Assembly (NCBI GenBank): GCA_022316685.1 | Contig: JAKJHU010000023.1 | Location: 7,489,192 to 7,553,191 of the forward strand | Length of the DNA stretch: 64,000 nucleotides | Direction of reading: 5' to 3' | Source of the DNA: Progne subis subis | Lineage: Eukaryota > Chordata > Aves > Passeriformes > Hirundinidae | Shown here: one piece after another, positions 41,008 to 53,200 of the stretch | Layout of the letters: each line of letters begins with the position of its first letter | Numbering within the stretch: position 1 is the stretch's first letter | Made by a program: the position numbers and the translations under genes | Notes under the pieces: generated by a model | Database searches by the model: none | Told to the model about the DNA's origin: nothing | The model's input: only the letters and a program-made list of their open reading frames with translations

Positions 41008-44000
41008 AGTGCAATTCTTGTGTTGGGTAATGGGTCTCCTCATGTCCTCAGGTGCTAATCACATAAGGGTCAGTGGGGAACACCACTGCCAGGCAGTGGG
41101 ACCCAGTGCATGTGGCAGTAAACAAAGTCCCGAATTACAGGTGGCCAGGGCAAGCCACCGAGTTGAAATATGCCTTGGCTTGCCCAGCAATACAGTGAGG
41201 ACAGAAGCATTTACTGCTCCTTGGGATGCACTTGTGAAAGGCAGCAAATGAGAGCAACAAACCGTTACTGTTGAGAATTAGTGAGAGAACGTGTAATTTG
41301 GGAAAAGCCGTTGTCTGCTGTAAAAGCACCCCTTGGTGCTGCAGAATATATTTGTATCTCTGAAAACAGGTGTGGAGCTGAGTGTGCTTGTCCAGTATTT
41401 ACCAGGATTGTGTAAGTGCTCTTAAAATGTGGTTTAAAAGCCTGTTTGAAACCCTGTCACTAAGTTCCAATTTTTACCTTGTGATGGATTGTTTCACCAG
41501 TAATGATAATCCAAAATAAAAATTTACATGATGATGTTTAAGAGGTACAGATATTAGAATTAGTAGATTTGATAAATGATCACATTTTCAGTTCTGCATG
41601 TGGTTGAGTTTAATATGTAGTTTAATACTGTATTTTACACTTTTTTTCTAAAAGATAGATTACAAAGTATGTTGCCTGTATGCAAAGCCCTAGGGTTCCT
41701 GTTAGAGTTTGGAGTTCCTTTTTCTAATTTGCTGGTGATGATTTAACTGCATTCTTGATGAAGTTTCTCTTCCATTTATGTGCATTTTAAAACTTTCAGA
41801 TTAAGGAAGAAAATAATTTGGCAGCATATGGTTAAACTGTGGAAGTGTCTTTTGAGTTTATTTACAGTTACTTATCTAATGTTTCCTTCTGCTTTGAGCT
41901 AGGCTTAAGTGATGATCTCAGCCTTACTAGAATTGCAGTTCTGTCTGTCACACGCACAAGCCTGGCTCCAGCTGTGGCATATGGAATTAACTTCTTAGTT
42001 CATTTATGATTTTCTCCTAAAAGCTTTTGACCACTGGTACTACGTTTTTGCTGTAAGTTGCTTCAGTTAATTACTGCTGTTATGCAAAAGAATTATATCC
42101 ATTAAAGCCCTGATTACTGCTGCATGTTTTTAACAAAAGAATACATTAATCGAACAATGAGGCTTGCTGTTACTCTGACAGTGCCTATGTGTTCAAATTC
42201 GACGGTGTTAAAAAAAAGGTGTCTTCCAGGCTTTCAGGTTCCTCACAGACAAATCTTGGCCATAAAATCCAGAGCAGCAGCCAGATGGCTGAAACTTGGA
42301 AGTGTTGCTGTGGAGTCTAGCAAGAGAAAACACTCCTGGGTAACAGCAGAACATGAACACACTCTAAGTAATACATTACTAGCAGTGATGCGGTGCTGCA
42401 TTTTGGCTCAATTGTGCTTAATGGAGTCCTGCAGTCTCTGTGATTTAGCTACACATGTCAAAGCAGGGCAATTCCCAGCTCATCTGCCTGCAGAAAAACA
42501 CAGCAGCTTTACATAACCCCTTGGAGAGAGTACTGGAAGCACCTCAGATGTTCTGTCTCCCCTCACCTCCTTCAGTTTATCTTTCTCTTCTCTGGCATAT
42601 TAGTGTCACAAATTCAAACCAGACCAAAAAACCCAAACCAAACAACCCCCTCCCACAAAACACATCTTTACTCCCAATATATATTTCCCCACTCATCTTA
42701 GTTCTGTTTTCTGTTAGACTGGGAAGAAACCTCATCAGGTGTTTTTTGTCATCCATCCAAAGCAATTCACCTTTTAACAGCATGTGGGTGATGAGAGAGT
42801 TGGAATTGACGTGTGAAATTCCAGGTCAGAATTACCCTGCCAAAGCCCTCCAGGAAAAGAAGGAAATTGAAGCTTGACCATTCTGGTGCCTTCTAAAATC
42901 AGAGTTGTATTTTTGCTGGTGGGTGGGTGTAAGAGGATGGAGTCCTTGTGTTGTGGAACATAGTGGCAGAATCCGCATTAGAATTTAGTATGACTAAGAC
43001 TATCTGAAGTCTACCTTCAATAAACTTAAAGCAATTTTAAAAGTTAACATTTTTAATGCTATCTGTTTGGTCTTAGGTAGTTTTCTCAAAAGCATCCATC
43101 TTTTGTAAGGAAGTTTGCAGTTTTACCTTTTTTCTTTTTTTTTATTTTGATACACACAACTGTCGTGGATAACTATATATATTTTTTTCCTGCTTATTCA
43201 TGAAATGGGATTGGTTAAAATAAAGGGGTAGAATTAATTTTAGAGTGTTCTCCTTTAAATTGTCTTAAGCTAAGTCAACAATTCAATGACTTATGAAAAC
43301 AAAAAGGTGATACCGTAACCATCTAGGCTGGCTGTCCAAAACAGCTACGCCATTAAAATCATTACCATCCACACTATATGTGTATAAGTCATCTTTAGTT
43401 ATGCAATAGTTGCCTTTTTTCTTTTTGCACATTAAATATAGAACTGGTTTCTAACTGAATCATGTCACAGCCCAGCCTGAACCAGTTCCCCCCAGTTACA
43501 GATGCAGCTTTGAGACCTGGAAGAATCGAAAGTCAAACTGAGACTGATGGGTTGATGATGTCATGTGCAGGAAAATCTGAAGCAGAAGACAGGAAATTTC
43601 TTCAATTTATCTTTTTTAGCCTAATAGAGTGATAGGATAGGCTACAAAGATGTTGGCATCAGTGAAAATTAGACTCTACAGAAAGCACCATATAATCCAT
43701 TCACACATGCACACATTTATATAAACATCTGTTTCATGACAGAGGTTTTAAGTTTTAAAAAAGAAGGTCACTTGGCTTTTAAAATTCCAGTAAACTTAGA
43801 AATAGTTAATTTCCTATCTATGCTTTCAGCTAATCATGAGCTGTCAGTTTGTGACCTTTCCTAGGTCTGATGGCTGAAGTGCCAATGTGACTGTGTAGCT
43901 TTGCCTCAGGTTTTGATGCCCCTTACAAAGGTAAGCATTGAACATCAATGTGTTGTCATTGCCTCTTTCTTTTGTCTTTGTTGCTAATGCCAGAGGAGCA

Positions 44001-46009
44001 TTTAAATGTACGGAAACATGCTCTCTCTTGCATGTTTACAGCTGGAGGAAACCCCTTTATGATCTCCTGCTGTCAGAGGCAGCAACACCATTTTAAGGAT
44101 CCAATCAAACACCACTTTGAAGCAAATTGTATTTGTACTCTCAAAGATGTTTGTTTATTTGTTCCAAAATTCTAAATACAAGTTAATTCCTTTTTCCATT
44201 TGACCTGACTTTAGACCTTTTAAAGTCTGTTCTAACCACACCAGTAGAAAAAGGGCTGTAGAGCTCTTCACACAACTCAAGTGCACCAAGCATTAGCATG
44301 CACATAGGGACCATCAGGGACCAAAAGTATTCAGTGTTGGATCTGTTGTCTTGCATTAGATCAGAGAGAACAACTAAGTGGTACATAGAATCTGTCTCCT
44401 GCTGGCTAGCTACCCCTCACTTAGGTCTTTCTTTAGAGAAAGATTTGGAAGGAGAGGGGAGAGCACTGAGACAGCCAGGAGACTAATGGAGATAAATGCA
44501 GACTTTCACTATATTTTGTATATAGTAATAAAATAACTTTATGGATTGGGTGGGGGAAGGAGTCATACAGTTGTATTATTAACATCCAGAACATTTTTTG
44601 TTTCTCAAAAATATTCTCCTAAGAGTCACACTATATTTATTATTAAATAGGATGAAAACTGCCATGTGTCACATCAGGCAACATCAGCAGAATCAGTTGC
44701 TACTTGATGTTAGAAATCATAGTGGGAATGCTATTTTTAGGGGACATAGCCAGCCTTTCTTGCACAATGAAAGAAGCCCCCAATATAGAAGGTATTTATT
44801 ACATTTAAATTATTGGAAATGCAGCTGTGTAAAGTTGTCAGTTTAGGACCATTTTAGTTTAGATGGTGAAGAATGAACAGGCATCTGTAGGTGGAAAAAA
44901 GAGCCAATTTGGGTGAGTTTGGTTACACTGCATTAAGGTGTTAACTTTAACATTCAAAAAGCAGTCACTTATGCAGTATTGCAGTGGCTGTGAAAAATAT
45001 TGTCAGAAAGCTAAAGCCAGGGGATTCCTTTCTACCTTCTTTATTTAGTTTCAATTAATACATTAGAAAAAAATTCTGTAACTTTTTTTATCACTGTTAA
45101 CTCTAGAGTAGGATTATCAAGAGGTGTTCCAGAACAAAAAATAGATTCACCATAAAATCTACTTCTGTAATTTCAGATTAAGACCATGTTTGGAAAGTGT
45201 TTACGCTTTCAACTTTGGTGCATATTGAGCATGTTTAACAGTTAAGGGAAATAGCATAAGAGAAAGTAAATTTACTTGTGTGGAGCACTTGTATATGATT
45301 GTGTGGATATGTGTATATAAATTGTATGAAATAGCATGGTTTATATAATGCACACCTTCTAGGGAAGAGAGAATAGTCAGGGAATTCTGTGTTTTAAATA
45401 AATTCTCTCTTCTGACCTTCTGCTCCTCCACCACATTCCAACACAGTCATGATTCTTATCAGCAAGTTGTACTTTAGCTACCAGAGGCTAAGCAGCCAGC
45501 TTAGCAACTTAATTTGGGGAAGTTCTCTCATCTCATACAACTATAATTACATGTAAGCCAGCAAACCTGGCAAAAAAACCTCTGGAACAGAGTATTTTCA
45601 CTGATCTCTCTTAAAGCTCTGATGGCAGGAGTGTCAAGTGAGGGGTCTTAGGCAAAGCTATGGATTCGCAGTCTGGACATCCAAGCTAGAAGAGAAAGAT
45701 GTTAACATCATTTCCAGTGTCTGGCTGATTATCAGAATTAGCCTTTCTTCACCTTACTAACCCAATTGCAATAGTTGTATTTTCTTTAACCTAACATTAG
45801 TGCACCTTACAAATAAATGTGTGTACACACATATATCTGTGTGGGCCTGCAGCAGGACTCACATTTATATACCCACTCCTGCAGCAGGAGCGTCTCTGCA
45901 GCTGCCCCACCTCCCTGGTGCCTTGGCAGAATGGGTGTGAGGCTCTGCAGGTGGAACTGAACAGTGGTGATGATGGTTCATTTGCCATGGAAATGGCACC
46001 AAGGTGATG

Positions 46010-46410
46010 TCAACCTATGCCTTGTGTCCAGACTGCTACCGTCAAGAAATAAAGGCAGGTCACTGTTGTGGAGGACTGTCTTCTGAAAGGAGCAGAAGGC
46101 CTGATATACCAACAGGACCCACTTCTTTGGGAACTCTGCGTTCTCCCTGGGACTGGGGTTGCAGGTGTGGATGGAAAGGTTCCTACCCTGGTACAGCCTC
46201 AGATTATTGTGCATTATTGATTTCTCAGGTAGGCAGTGATAAAGTTACACCTAGCAGACTAAGGGCAATCAGGAGGCTGCTTCTTCAGGGCCTTGGGACA
46301 GCTGCTTAATGGATCAGGAGCAAGAGCGATGTTCTTCTCTATCCTTCCAGTCACAGGGAATGAGGATGCAAGAATACTCCTGAGCCATCAGATCAATGCC
46401 TTGCTCTGAG
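46010..46410 (+). mobile_element. CR1 LINE 5' segment with ORF1 esterase remnant
   Basis: At about 46290-46407 one frame is open and reads ALGQLLNGSGARAMFFSILP followed by VTGNED and QINALL. This matches the esterase-like part of CR1 ORF1 (consensus of the form GSGAQVVFSSILPVTGN...QIN.WL). The frame then meets TGA. The upstream part, including a peptide around DYCALLISQVGSDK, probably belongs to the same element, but I am less sure where it begins; 46010 is a guess. 5' regions of CR1 are rarely kept in genomic copies. It lies directly before a CR1 3' segment in the same orientation. Confidence 0.65.
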
Positions 46411-46902
46411 CCCTTCCCTACAAGAAAGACATCGAGGTGCTGGAGCATGTCCAGAGAAGGGAACAGAGCTGGTGAAGGGTCTGGAGCACAAGTTCAGTGA
46501 GGAGCAGCTGAGGGACCTGGGATTGATTACCCTGGAGAAAAGGAGTCTGAGGAGCGAATTCAACATTCTCTAATCACCTGAAAGGGGTTTATAGGGAGAC
46601 AGGAGTTGGGCTCTTCTCCCAGGTGACAAGTGACAGGATGAGAGAAAATGGCCTCCTGTTGTGCGGAGGGACATTTAGATTGGATATTAGGAAAAATTTC
46701 TTCACAGAAAATGTTGTCAAGCATTGGATCAGGTTGCCCAGGGAAGTGGTATTTACACCTCCGTTCCGGGAGGTATTTAGAAGACATGTGGATGTGGAGT
46801 TTAGGGATGTGGTTTGGTGCTGGACTTGGGAGTGCTGTGTTAACAGTTGAACTAAACAGTCTTAGAGGTCTTTCCCAACCTAAACAATTCTGTGATTCTG
46901 TG
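46411..46902 (+). mobile_element. CR1 LINE 3' segment with octamer tail
   Basis: The stretch follows the CR1 3' consensus closely: 'tacaagaaagacatcgaggtgctggagc', 'ctggtgaagggtctggagcacaag', 'aaatggcctcctgttgtgc' and 'ttagattggatattaggaaaaatttcttcacagaaa'. It continues with 'gttgtcaagcattgg', 'aggttgcccagggaagtgg' and 'aggtctttcccaacctaaac'. It ends in two ATTCTGTG units (46887-46902), the diagnostic CR1 3' terminus. It looks younger than the other CR1 copies in the window. It is abutted on its 5' side by an ORF1 segment without the intervening ORF2. Confidence 0.92.
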
Positions 46903-47323
46903 AATAAAATGTAAAGAATGGTTAATGAGTTATTTGTACACCTTTGAAAGAACTGTGGACAAAATGATACAGCTGAGAGCTTATTTCTTTATAAGCTTTG
47001 GATCCCTTCCCCACCCCTCCTGGATTTGCCTACACCATGTGTTTAGAGCATTAGCCTGGGAGAGAAACTGCAGCAAATATACCTGGAAACATCCTTGGGG
47101 TGAAGTTTGTCCATTCTGTCATTAGGAAGCCAAATTAGTAAATTTTGGCTCTTTTTATAAGTTAAATCTAGACAGATAGACTAAGTATCACAAATTCAGA
47201 TTCTGATTCTGATTACAATGCTCAAAGAATAATTCTTCATCTTTAATAATTTCCCCTAGCTTGTGTTTGGCATGGAATCTTATTTTCCTTTAACGATTTC
47301 CCTATTTCCTTTATTTCCCTCAG

Positions 47324-47430
47324 GAGAGAGAAACAGAAGAAGGAGATGTCAGGTGGCTTTCAGTTATATGCCTCAAAATGAAGATGAATTGGAATTAAAG
47401 GTTGGCGACATCATTGAAGTTGTGGGAGAG
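47324..47430 (+). CDS. SH3KBP1: SH3KBP1 exon: N-terminal half of SH3 domain B
   Basis: This 107-nt exon enters in phase 1 and leaves in phase 0. With the G carried from the previous exon it encodes GERNRRRRC and then [16 protein letters not shown] and [11 protein letters not shown]. The first part is an arginine cluster. The rest is the first half of an SH3 fold: an ALYDY-type strand (VAFSYMP), the acidic RT loop (NEDELEL) and the GDIIEVV strand. SH3B of CIN85 binds proline-arginine (PxxxPR) peptides in partners such as CBL; that is family knowledge. Human CIN85 differs only slightly here (LPQNDDELEL). Borders are clean: pyrimidine tract with CCCTCAG upstream and GAG followed by GTGAGC downstream. 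The basic stretch resembles a nuclear-localisation or lipid-binding patch, but no such role is shown. Confidence 0.97.
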
Positions 47431-50400
47431 GTGAGCACATCTTTAATTGAATATACATACATGCATTTCTGACATGTCTTGTGCATGCTAAGCTCCTCAG
47501 TACATGATTTAAACCAGGTATTTTTCTTCTCTGCTATACTGACCTGTCTGGTTTGGGTTACTGTTGGGGATTAGGGGATGTTGGTTTTTTTCTTACAGAT
47601 TTTATTACTTTTTTTTTTTTCCCCTGTAGCATTCTTGCTGGTTTTACATCAGTTGTTGTTTCAGAGTTCTGTTCAGGGAAAGAGCTCTAAGTCTGTGTTA
47701 CAGAGCTCTTTGAGTTTATATCTCTGAAGAACCAAAGATTGTAGCAGAGGAAACTTTTCACAGTTTTAGTAAGCCAGCCACAGGATAAAACTACCTTTGC
47801 CAAGTTAAAGACATTTAAGAAATTTATTTGAATCTCTACTAGGGTTCATCTTTTGTCATCTTTGGCAGTAAATTTTAACAATTTCATTTTGGTCTTAATC
47901 GGTTTAAAAAACCCTTAAAACCAAATCAAACCCCGCAACAAAATATTTAGAGACTCAAGATGCACTTACTTTGGTTAGAACTGGATATGGAAAATTAATT
48001 ACACGAACTGGAACAAATTATGCAAGCTTGGACAGAGAGGCAGAGATTTTCTTTGCATGGGTGACTTGGCTGCAGGACCAAGAAATGGTGTTTGCTCCCA
48101 ATACCTTCAGTGTTCCATTAGAGATTTTACAAATATCTTCTTGAGCTTAATAGCATGAGGACCAAAGTCAGAATTATAGCATGCATCCTTTAAGTAGAAT
48201 GCAATTAACCTTGTTTATTCTTATTTATTATTCTTATTTACCTTAGTCTGCTCAGGCAGCCAATATAATGTGTGTTGCAGTTTGTATCATTTATTTGTAT
48301 GATTTTTGTCTCTGCCATGACTCACCAGTTAGTAATTCAACATTTATTTTCTTGTCAAGGATATAGAGTTGATTTACTTTTTCCTGCATCTGTCACTTAA
48401 GCAATCAATTTGAAAAGAATGTAAATTCTACTGTGATCTACATGGCATCCAGCATTTTCTTATAAGAGATTAAATTCTCACATCTGAATGTAAGAAGCTT
48501 AGTGATTGCTGGTTTTGCTCTAACCTAGCTGTGCACACCAGCTCTGCACATAATTCTTCCCTTGGAATCAGACATGATGTGTCGCTTAACCGACCTTATT
48601 CTGTCTGTGAGCAGTTTTGTAATGGGGGAATTCAAGGTTATAAGACCATATAAAAATATATTGTAAACTCCATATTATAATGAATTTCATGACATCACAT
48701 GAACTGTTTTCATTGTGCAATTTGAGGTATATTTGACTTCACATGGCCATGCAAATACTGCTTAAAATTTTAAATCTGTGTCTTTTAAGCATAAATTGAT
48801 GGAATAAAACCTTTTCCTAGTATCCAGCCAACAAATTAACTCTACTGAATGAGTTATATTATTAAATAATTTAAATGATACACTAGGCGTCTCTTATGGA
48901 ATGTATCTCGTGTCTTTTTTGAATTTGAAAAACTTAATTATACATTCCTGATTTATTTATATCCAAAAGAGACTGAAAATGTCTGCATTAAAATTGAAAA
49001 ATGTAGAACTATTAAAGTGAAACATTCCATGTACTTGCATGTATGTGCTTATGTTAAGGGCATGTTTTTGAAACCCACTTGGATTGCTCTTTTGGGTGAA
49101 AATAGATTAGCAGGTGGAACAGGGAAAATAGGAAATGAAAAAAAAAAATTCTCAGTGCTTCAGGAAATATTGTTGTGGGACCTTTATTTTCCATTATGGT
49201 TGATACCAAGCAGTTGATGTTGAACACTTGTAAGTTCCACTTCTGGTCTTATCATAATAGTGTTAATTCCTCGAAAAAGTAGAGCACACTATTTCTTTTG
49301 AAACAGGAACTTTATTTGATACAGAAAGTTGCATCAACAAATGTGCTGATTTAAATGTTAACCCTTCTGCTTTTTGGTAATGCCACATAAAGAGTCATTG
49401 CATTGAAGCAGAATTTATAGCATTTTTGTCATTTTGCAATGCTTCTTATTTCAAATGATAAATATTTGATGTGAGTGACTTATTGTTTAAAAAAAAAAGT
49501 CTTCTTCAGTTGTGAAAGTTGACGGTTTTTTTGCAAGGGCCAAAACCATGCTGTGTTATTGTACAAAACCCCCCAAAGAACCAGAAAAAGCCTTTCCACG
49601 TAGGCAATAATTTGAGATATTTCTTGTAAGATACAGGTTTTGTTTATCATTACTCATGATTAAAAACTGGATTATATCTTCCGCATTATTTAGAGCAGTT
49701 CAGTGTAATTGGAACATTAATGGTCATTCACTTTCCATTTCCAGTTGCTCTTTTCTCTTGTCTCATCTTTTTTACTCATGAACAGGTCTCAGATTCCCAC
49801 AGATAGTATTTTATTGTATCTTTCGTTGGGTTAATTGACTCGGATTAATACTTTAAAATCTCCATGGATTTCTGTTTAGTTGCAAATAAATCAATTCCTA
49901 ACTGAGTTACAACAAATGAAAACTGGTATTATTTAGGTCAAAACACTGTCTATATATCTTCATGTAGTTATTGAGAAAAAAAAAAAAAGGTGTTAACATG
50001 TTGCTTCTGGTTGAACAACCCATTAAACTTTTCCTACTGCAAAGAAAAGCTAATTGCACTGCATTCTTAGGGAAATGTGTTCTGCTCCTCCTCAAGCCTG
50101 GTGAAGATCACTGCCTCCAGCACAGGGTTGACAGAAGGGAACACAAGTCTCAGCTGCCTCCAACAGTGTCCAAGCATTCTTCCCCAGATCCCCAGGGCGA
50201 ATGGCTTGCACTGGCATCACATGGGGATGTGCTGAGGATGAGGCTGTCTTCCCCTCTCCCATGTGTAATAGCATCCAAGGCTATGGATCCTTCTTCCTGG
50301 TGCCAGCAGATGGGACAAGATATTTTGAAAGGGTTTTTATCCCTGTAGTAGTGGTTAGGTTAAATGGGAAATTCCTGTTGTGGCAGAAGTGATTCGGGGC

Positions 50401-53167
50401 TGTAGAACTGAAACAAGCAAATGTGAGTTTTGAACTTGTCACCAGATTGGTATCCTTAGAAGCTGAATGTGTTCGGAATTCACAGTTGCTTCCCATTTGT
50501 CCTAAATAGTTAGAAATTAATGATAATGAGATCAAACATTCAACACAATAGATAAAATGTTTGTCATTAAAATAGGTTTCCATAGCTACAGGGACACTGA
50601 TACCCATGAGATATTAATTAACAGACTTAAATTAAAAGTACATTTAAAACTAACAAGAGAAACATTTTCATCATTGTTTATGTTCACGTTTATTGTGTGA
50701 TTGATAGCTTTTTGCTTGTCATTTTCCTACCTCATTAGCTCTAAGTCTAATTACAGTTGTTCCAAAATACATCTGTAACTAATTGTCTTATTAAATGCAG
50801 ATATCTGAATTCCAATTACGTTTCACCCTTACACTTTTATGGGATGCTAGCTAATTAACCTGTAGCATGAGAGTAAAGACATTTGGCACGCCATTCAAGA
50901 GTTCTGAGGCTTGCTTGCATTTGGGATTACTCTGTCACTGTGCTGCCATGCACCTTTTGGTCTCCTCCTGCTGAGAAGTCAGCTTTTTGGCAATGTGTGG
51001 TGCATGGAGTTAAGCTCACAAGTCTTTGACTGAGACCTTCTGTAATACCACTTAGCTTATTCCTTGACACCTACATAACATTGCCATATATAACGTGATC
51101 AAATCCTATCAGTAACTTTTGAAATAATAAAAATACAAACTGAATTTTAACAAATCTGTTGCCTCATTTTGCAAGATTAGTGGATGAGGTTTCTTTGTTC
51201 TTGTTGTCAGATAAAGTGATGCAACCCATGTCCAAAAACAGGATAAAAGGATGGAGCAGGACTTTTCTTACAGTGACTTGGCATCTATAGAGTTGAAAGG
51301 GGGATGAATATTTAACTGTAGTGAGGGGATGATCTGTGCCACAAATACAGAGCTGTATAAATTGCAAGAAAACAGCCGGGAATGGATGCTGGGGTTTCAC
51401 ATCCCTCAGTTACTTTTCTGTGGAATGCTGTGGCAGTTTTTCCAGATTCTCTTCCAATAGGTTGTTCATGAGGATTTCTATGACTACTTCTTACTTGGTT
51501 ATTTTGTGTGGTAGGGGACTTTTTTTTGGGGAAATGAGGATGCAAGTACCACTGAGTCCGTAGGTCTTCCAGTTTCTATGTGATTGCTTTCACAGTCCCT
51601 CAGTTTATTGTTTAGAAGATAACGCTAGAAAACCCCAACAAAAATCCAAACCACAAAATTAAACAAAAATTCCCCAAGCACATTTTGACACTTTAAAAGA
51701 AAGAACCCTGAAGCTGAAAAGGTTCACTTGTACAAAGTGCTTGTGCAGTTTTTAAGTTTGACCTTCTGCAGCCGAGTTACCAAAGAGTTGCCAGATGCAC
51801 TCTGCGGTAGCGGGATCCCGAGGGATGGCTGTCACCTTAGGGGCGTGCCTCTCTGGGTGCACTCCCGCAATAAGCACCGTCTTCTCTTCAGGTCTTGTTT
51901 CCAAAATTGATTTTCCCGTTGGCAGTGGATGTGATTTGTTTATTTTGGCACTTGGGAATCTGTGTTTTTAATTTCCTTTCAACAGGTGATTGCTTTTGTC
52001 CTTTGAGCTCAGTGTTTTCCATTAGAATTTATAAATTAAGGGAGTTTTTCTCCTTTGCTTTCTGTGCTCTAGTTCTCTCAAAGCAAAAGAAAATCTGTTG
52101 ACCTTGAGCTTCTCTTTCTCCTGTTGCCTGCCTCTGGCATTGCTTTTATTCGTGGGACTGTGTTTTAGTTTCAAAAGCCCAGAAAGACTCTGTTACGATC
52201 CAGGGAGACTTTCTTCCATTTGAAACCTTTCCTGACTCAGAGCTTCCCTCATTTGCCTTAGCTAAGCTGTAAGTAATCTGTCAGCGTACTAGGCAAAGCT
52301 GCAGGTTGTAGAACATCTTGTGGAGCAGGCCAATAGAGGAATTTATTGGAAATACACTTTAGGTCAGTGACTCCAAAGAGCTGGGCATTTTAATCATTTA
52401 ACAATCTTTAGCCTATTAATTATATAGCGAGGTGTAAGCAAGCAGCTGTGGCAGTCTTGGATTTTCTGGCAAGCAGTTGCTGGTAAAACTTCTTCTCCCG
52501 CACAGAACATGGACTGCCAAATGAAACCCAACTCTTTTTAGATTGTTCAGTTCAGCAGATGAATGGCGGGCATAAATCAGGACGTAAATGTGTAAATTCT
52601 GGAAGTGCTTTGTTTTAATAGCGTGGTAACAAATTTTATTGAGCTCGTGCCTCCAGATGGATTACCCCCCATGAATAATGGATTTTCATTTGTAAGGTTA
52701 TATTGGCTGTGAATTATTGCAACTTTTCAAACCGTATGGTAATGGAATGCCCCAGTTCAGGATCGCTAAATCCTGGAGGTATTTTAGTGTCTTATATTGT
52801 ATGGATTCATCTCTAGCTGGTGTGTTTTGAGGCTTAAGGATATGTAGCAGGTAGCTTTAATGTTTAAAATACTTAAGACTTTTGATACTTTTGATGAAAA
52901 TTTCCTAATAAATCTTTGGGAGGCCCAGTTTGACCTTGATCTTTAATGTCATGCTAACATGATTCTGCATTTTCCTTGCAGAAAAAAACCTCCTGGGTTT
53001 TCCTTTAGGATTTTTTCTGAATTTGTAGAATTATTAAATACAACATGGAATTTTCAGACAGTATTTCAGCCAGCTGAAAAACTTAAAAGAAGCTAAGGAA
53101 TGATCTGAGTATATTCATGTGCAGTTTAGATTTAGCTGTCTAAAGATCTTTGTGTGTGTATATATAC

Positions 53168-53200
<33 letters not shown>

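Larger units (their letters stand above)
18323..47323 (+). other. SH3KBP1: 29-kb intron between linker exon and SH3B exon
   Basis: This is a phase 1 intron, donor GTATAG and acceptor TTTATTTCCCTCAG. It holds a 9-mer repeat at 21.83 kb, a minus-strand CR1 fragment at 33.1 kb, a CpG-rich patch at 38.64-38.94 kb, a minus-strand retroviral LTR at about 40.3-41.0 kb and a composite CR1 at 46.0-46.9 kb. T runs of 14-15 lie near 23.88 and 38.21 kb. A segment at 27.84-28.10 kb keeps several CpGs and may be conserved non-coding DNA. The long stretches between these items show no recognisable gene, RNA or repeat. In mammals the gene is known to use alternative promoters for isoforms lacking N-terminal SH3 domains, so a hidden first exon here is possible but not demonstrated. 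Confidence 0.85.

Noticed and set aside
42124..42877. Two overlapping open frames of 130-140 codons
   Set aside because: Different frames with no homology, no splice context that fits the gene phase, and chance length.
46004..46309. 101-codon frame with several cysteines that looks like a small zinc-binding protein
   Set aside because: It overlaps the CR1 5' segment, whose esterase-like frame is a different one. Best explained as part of, or a shadow of, the LINE.
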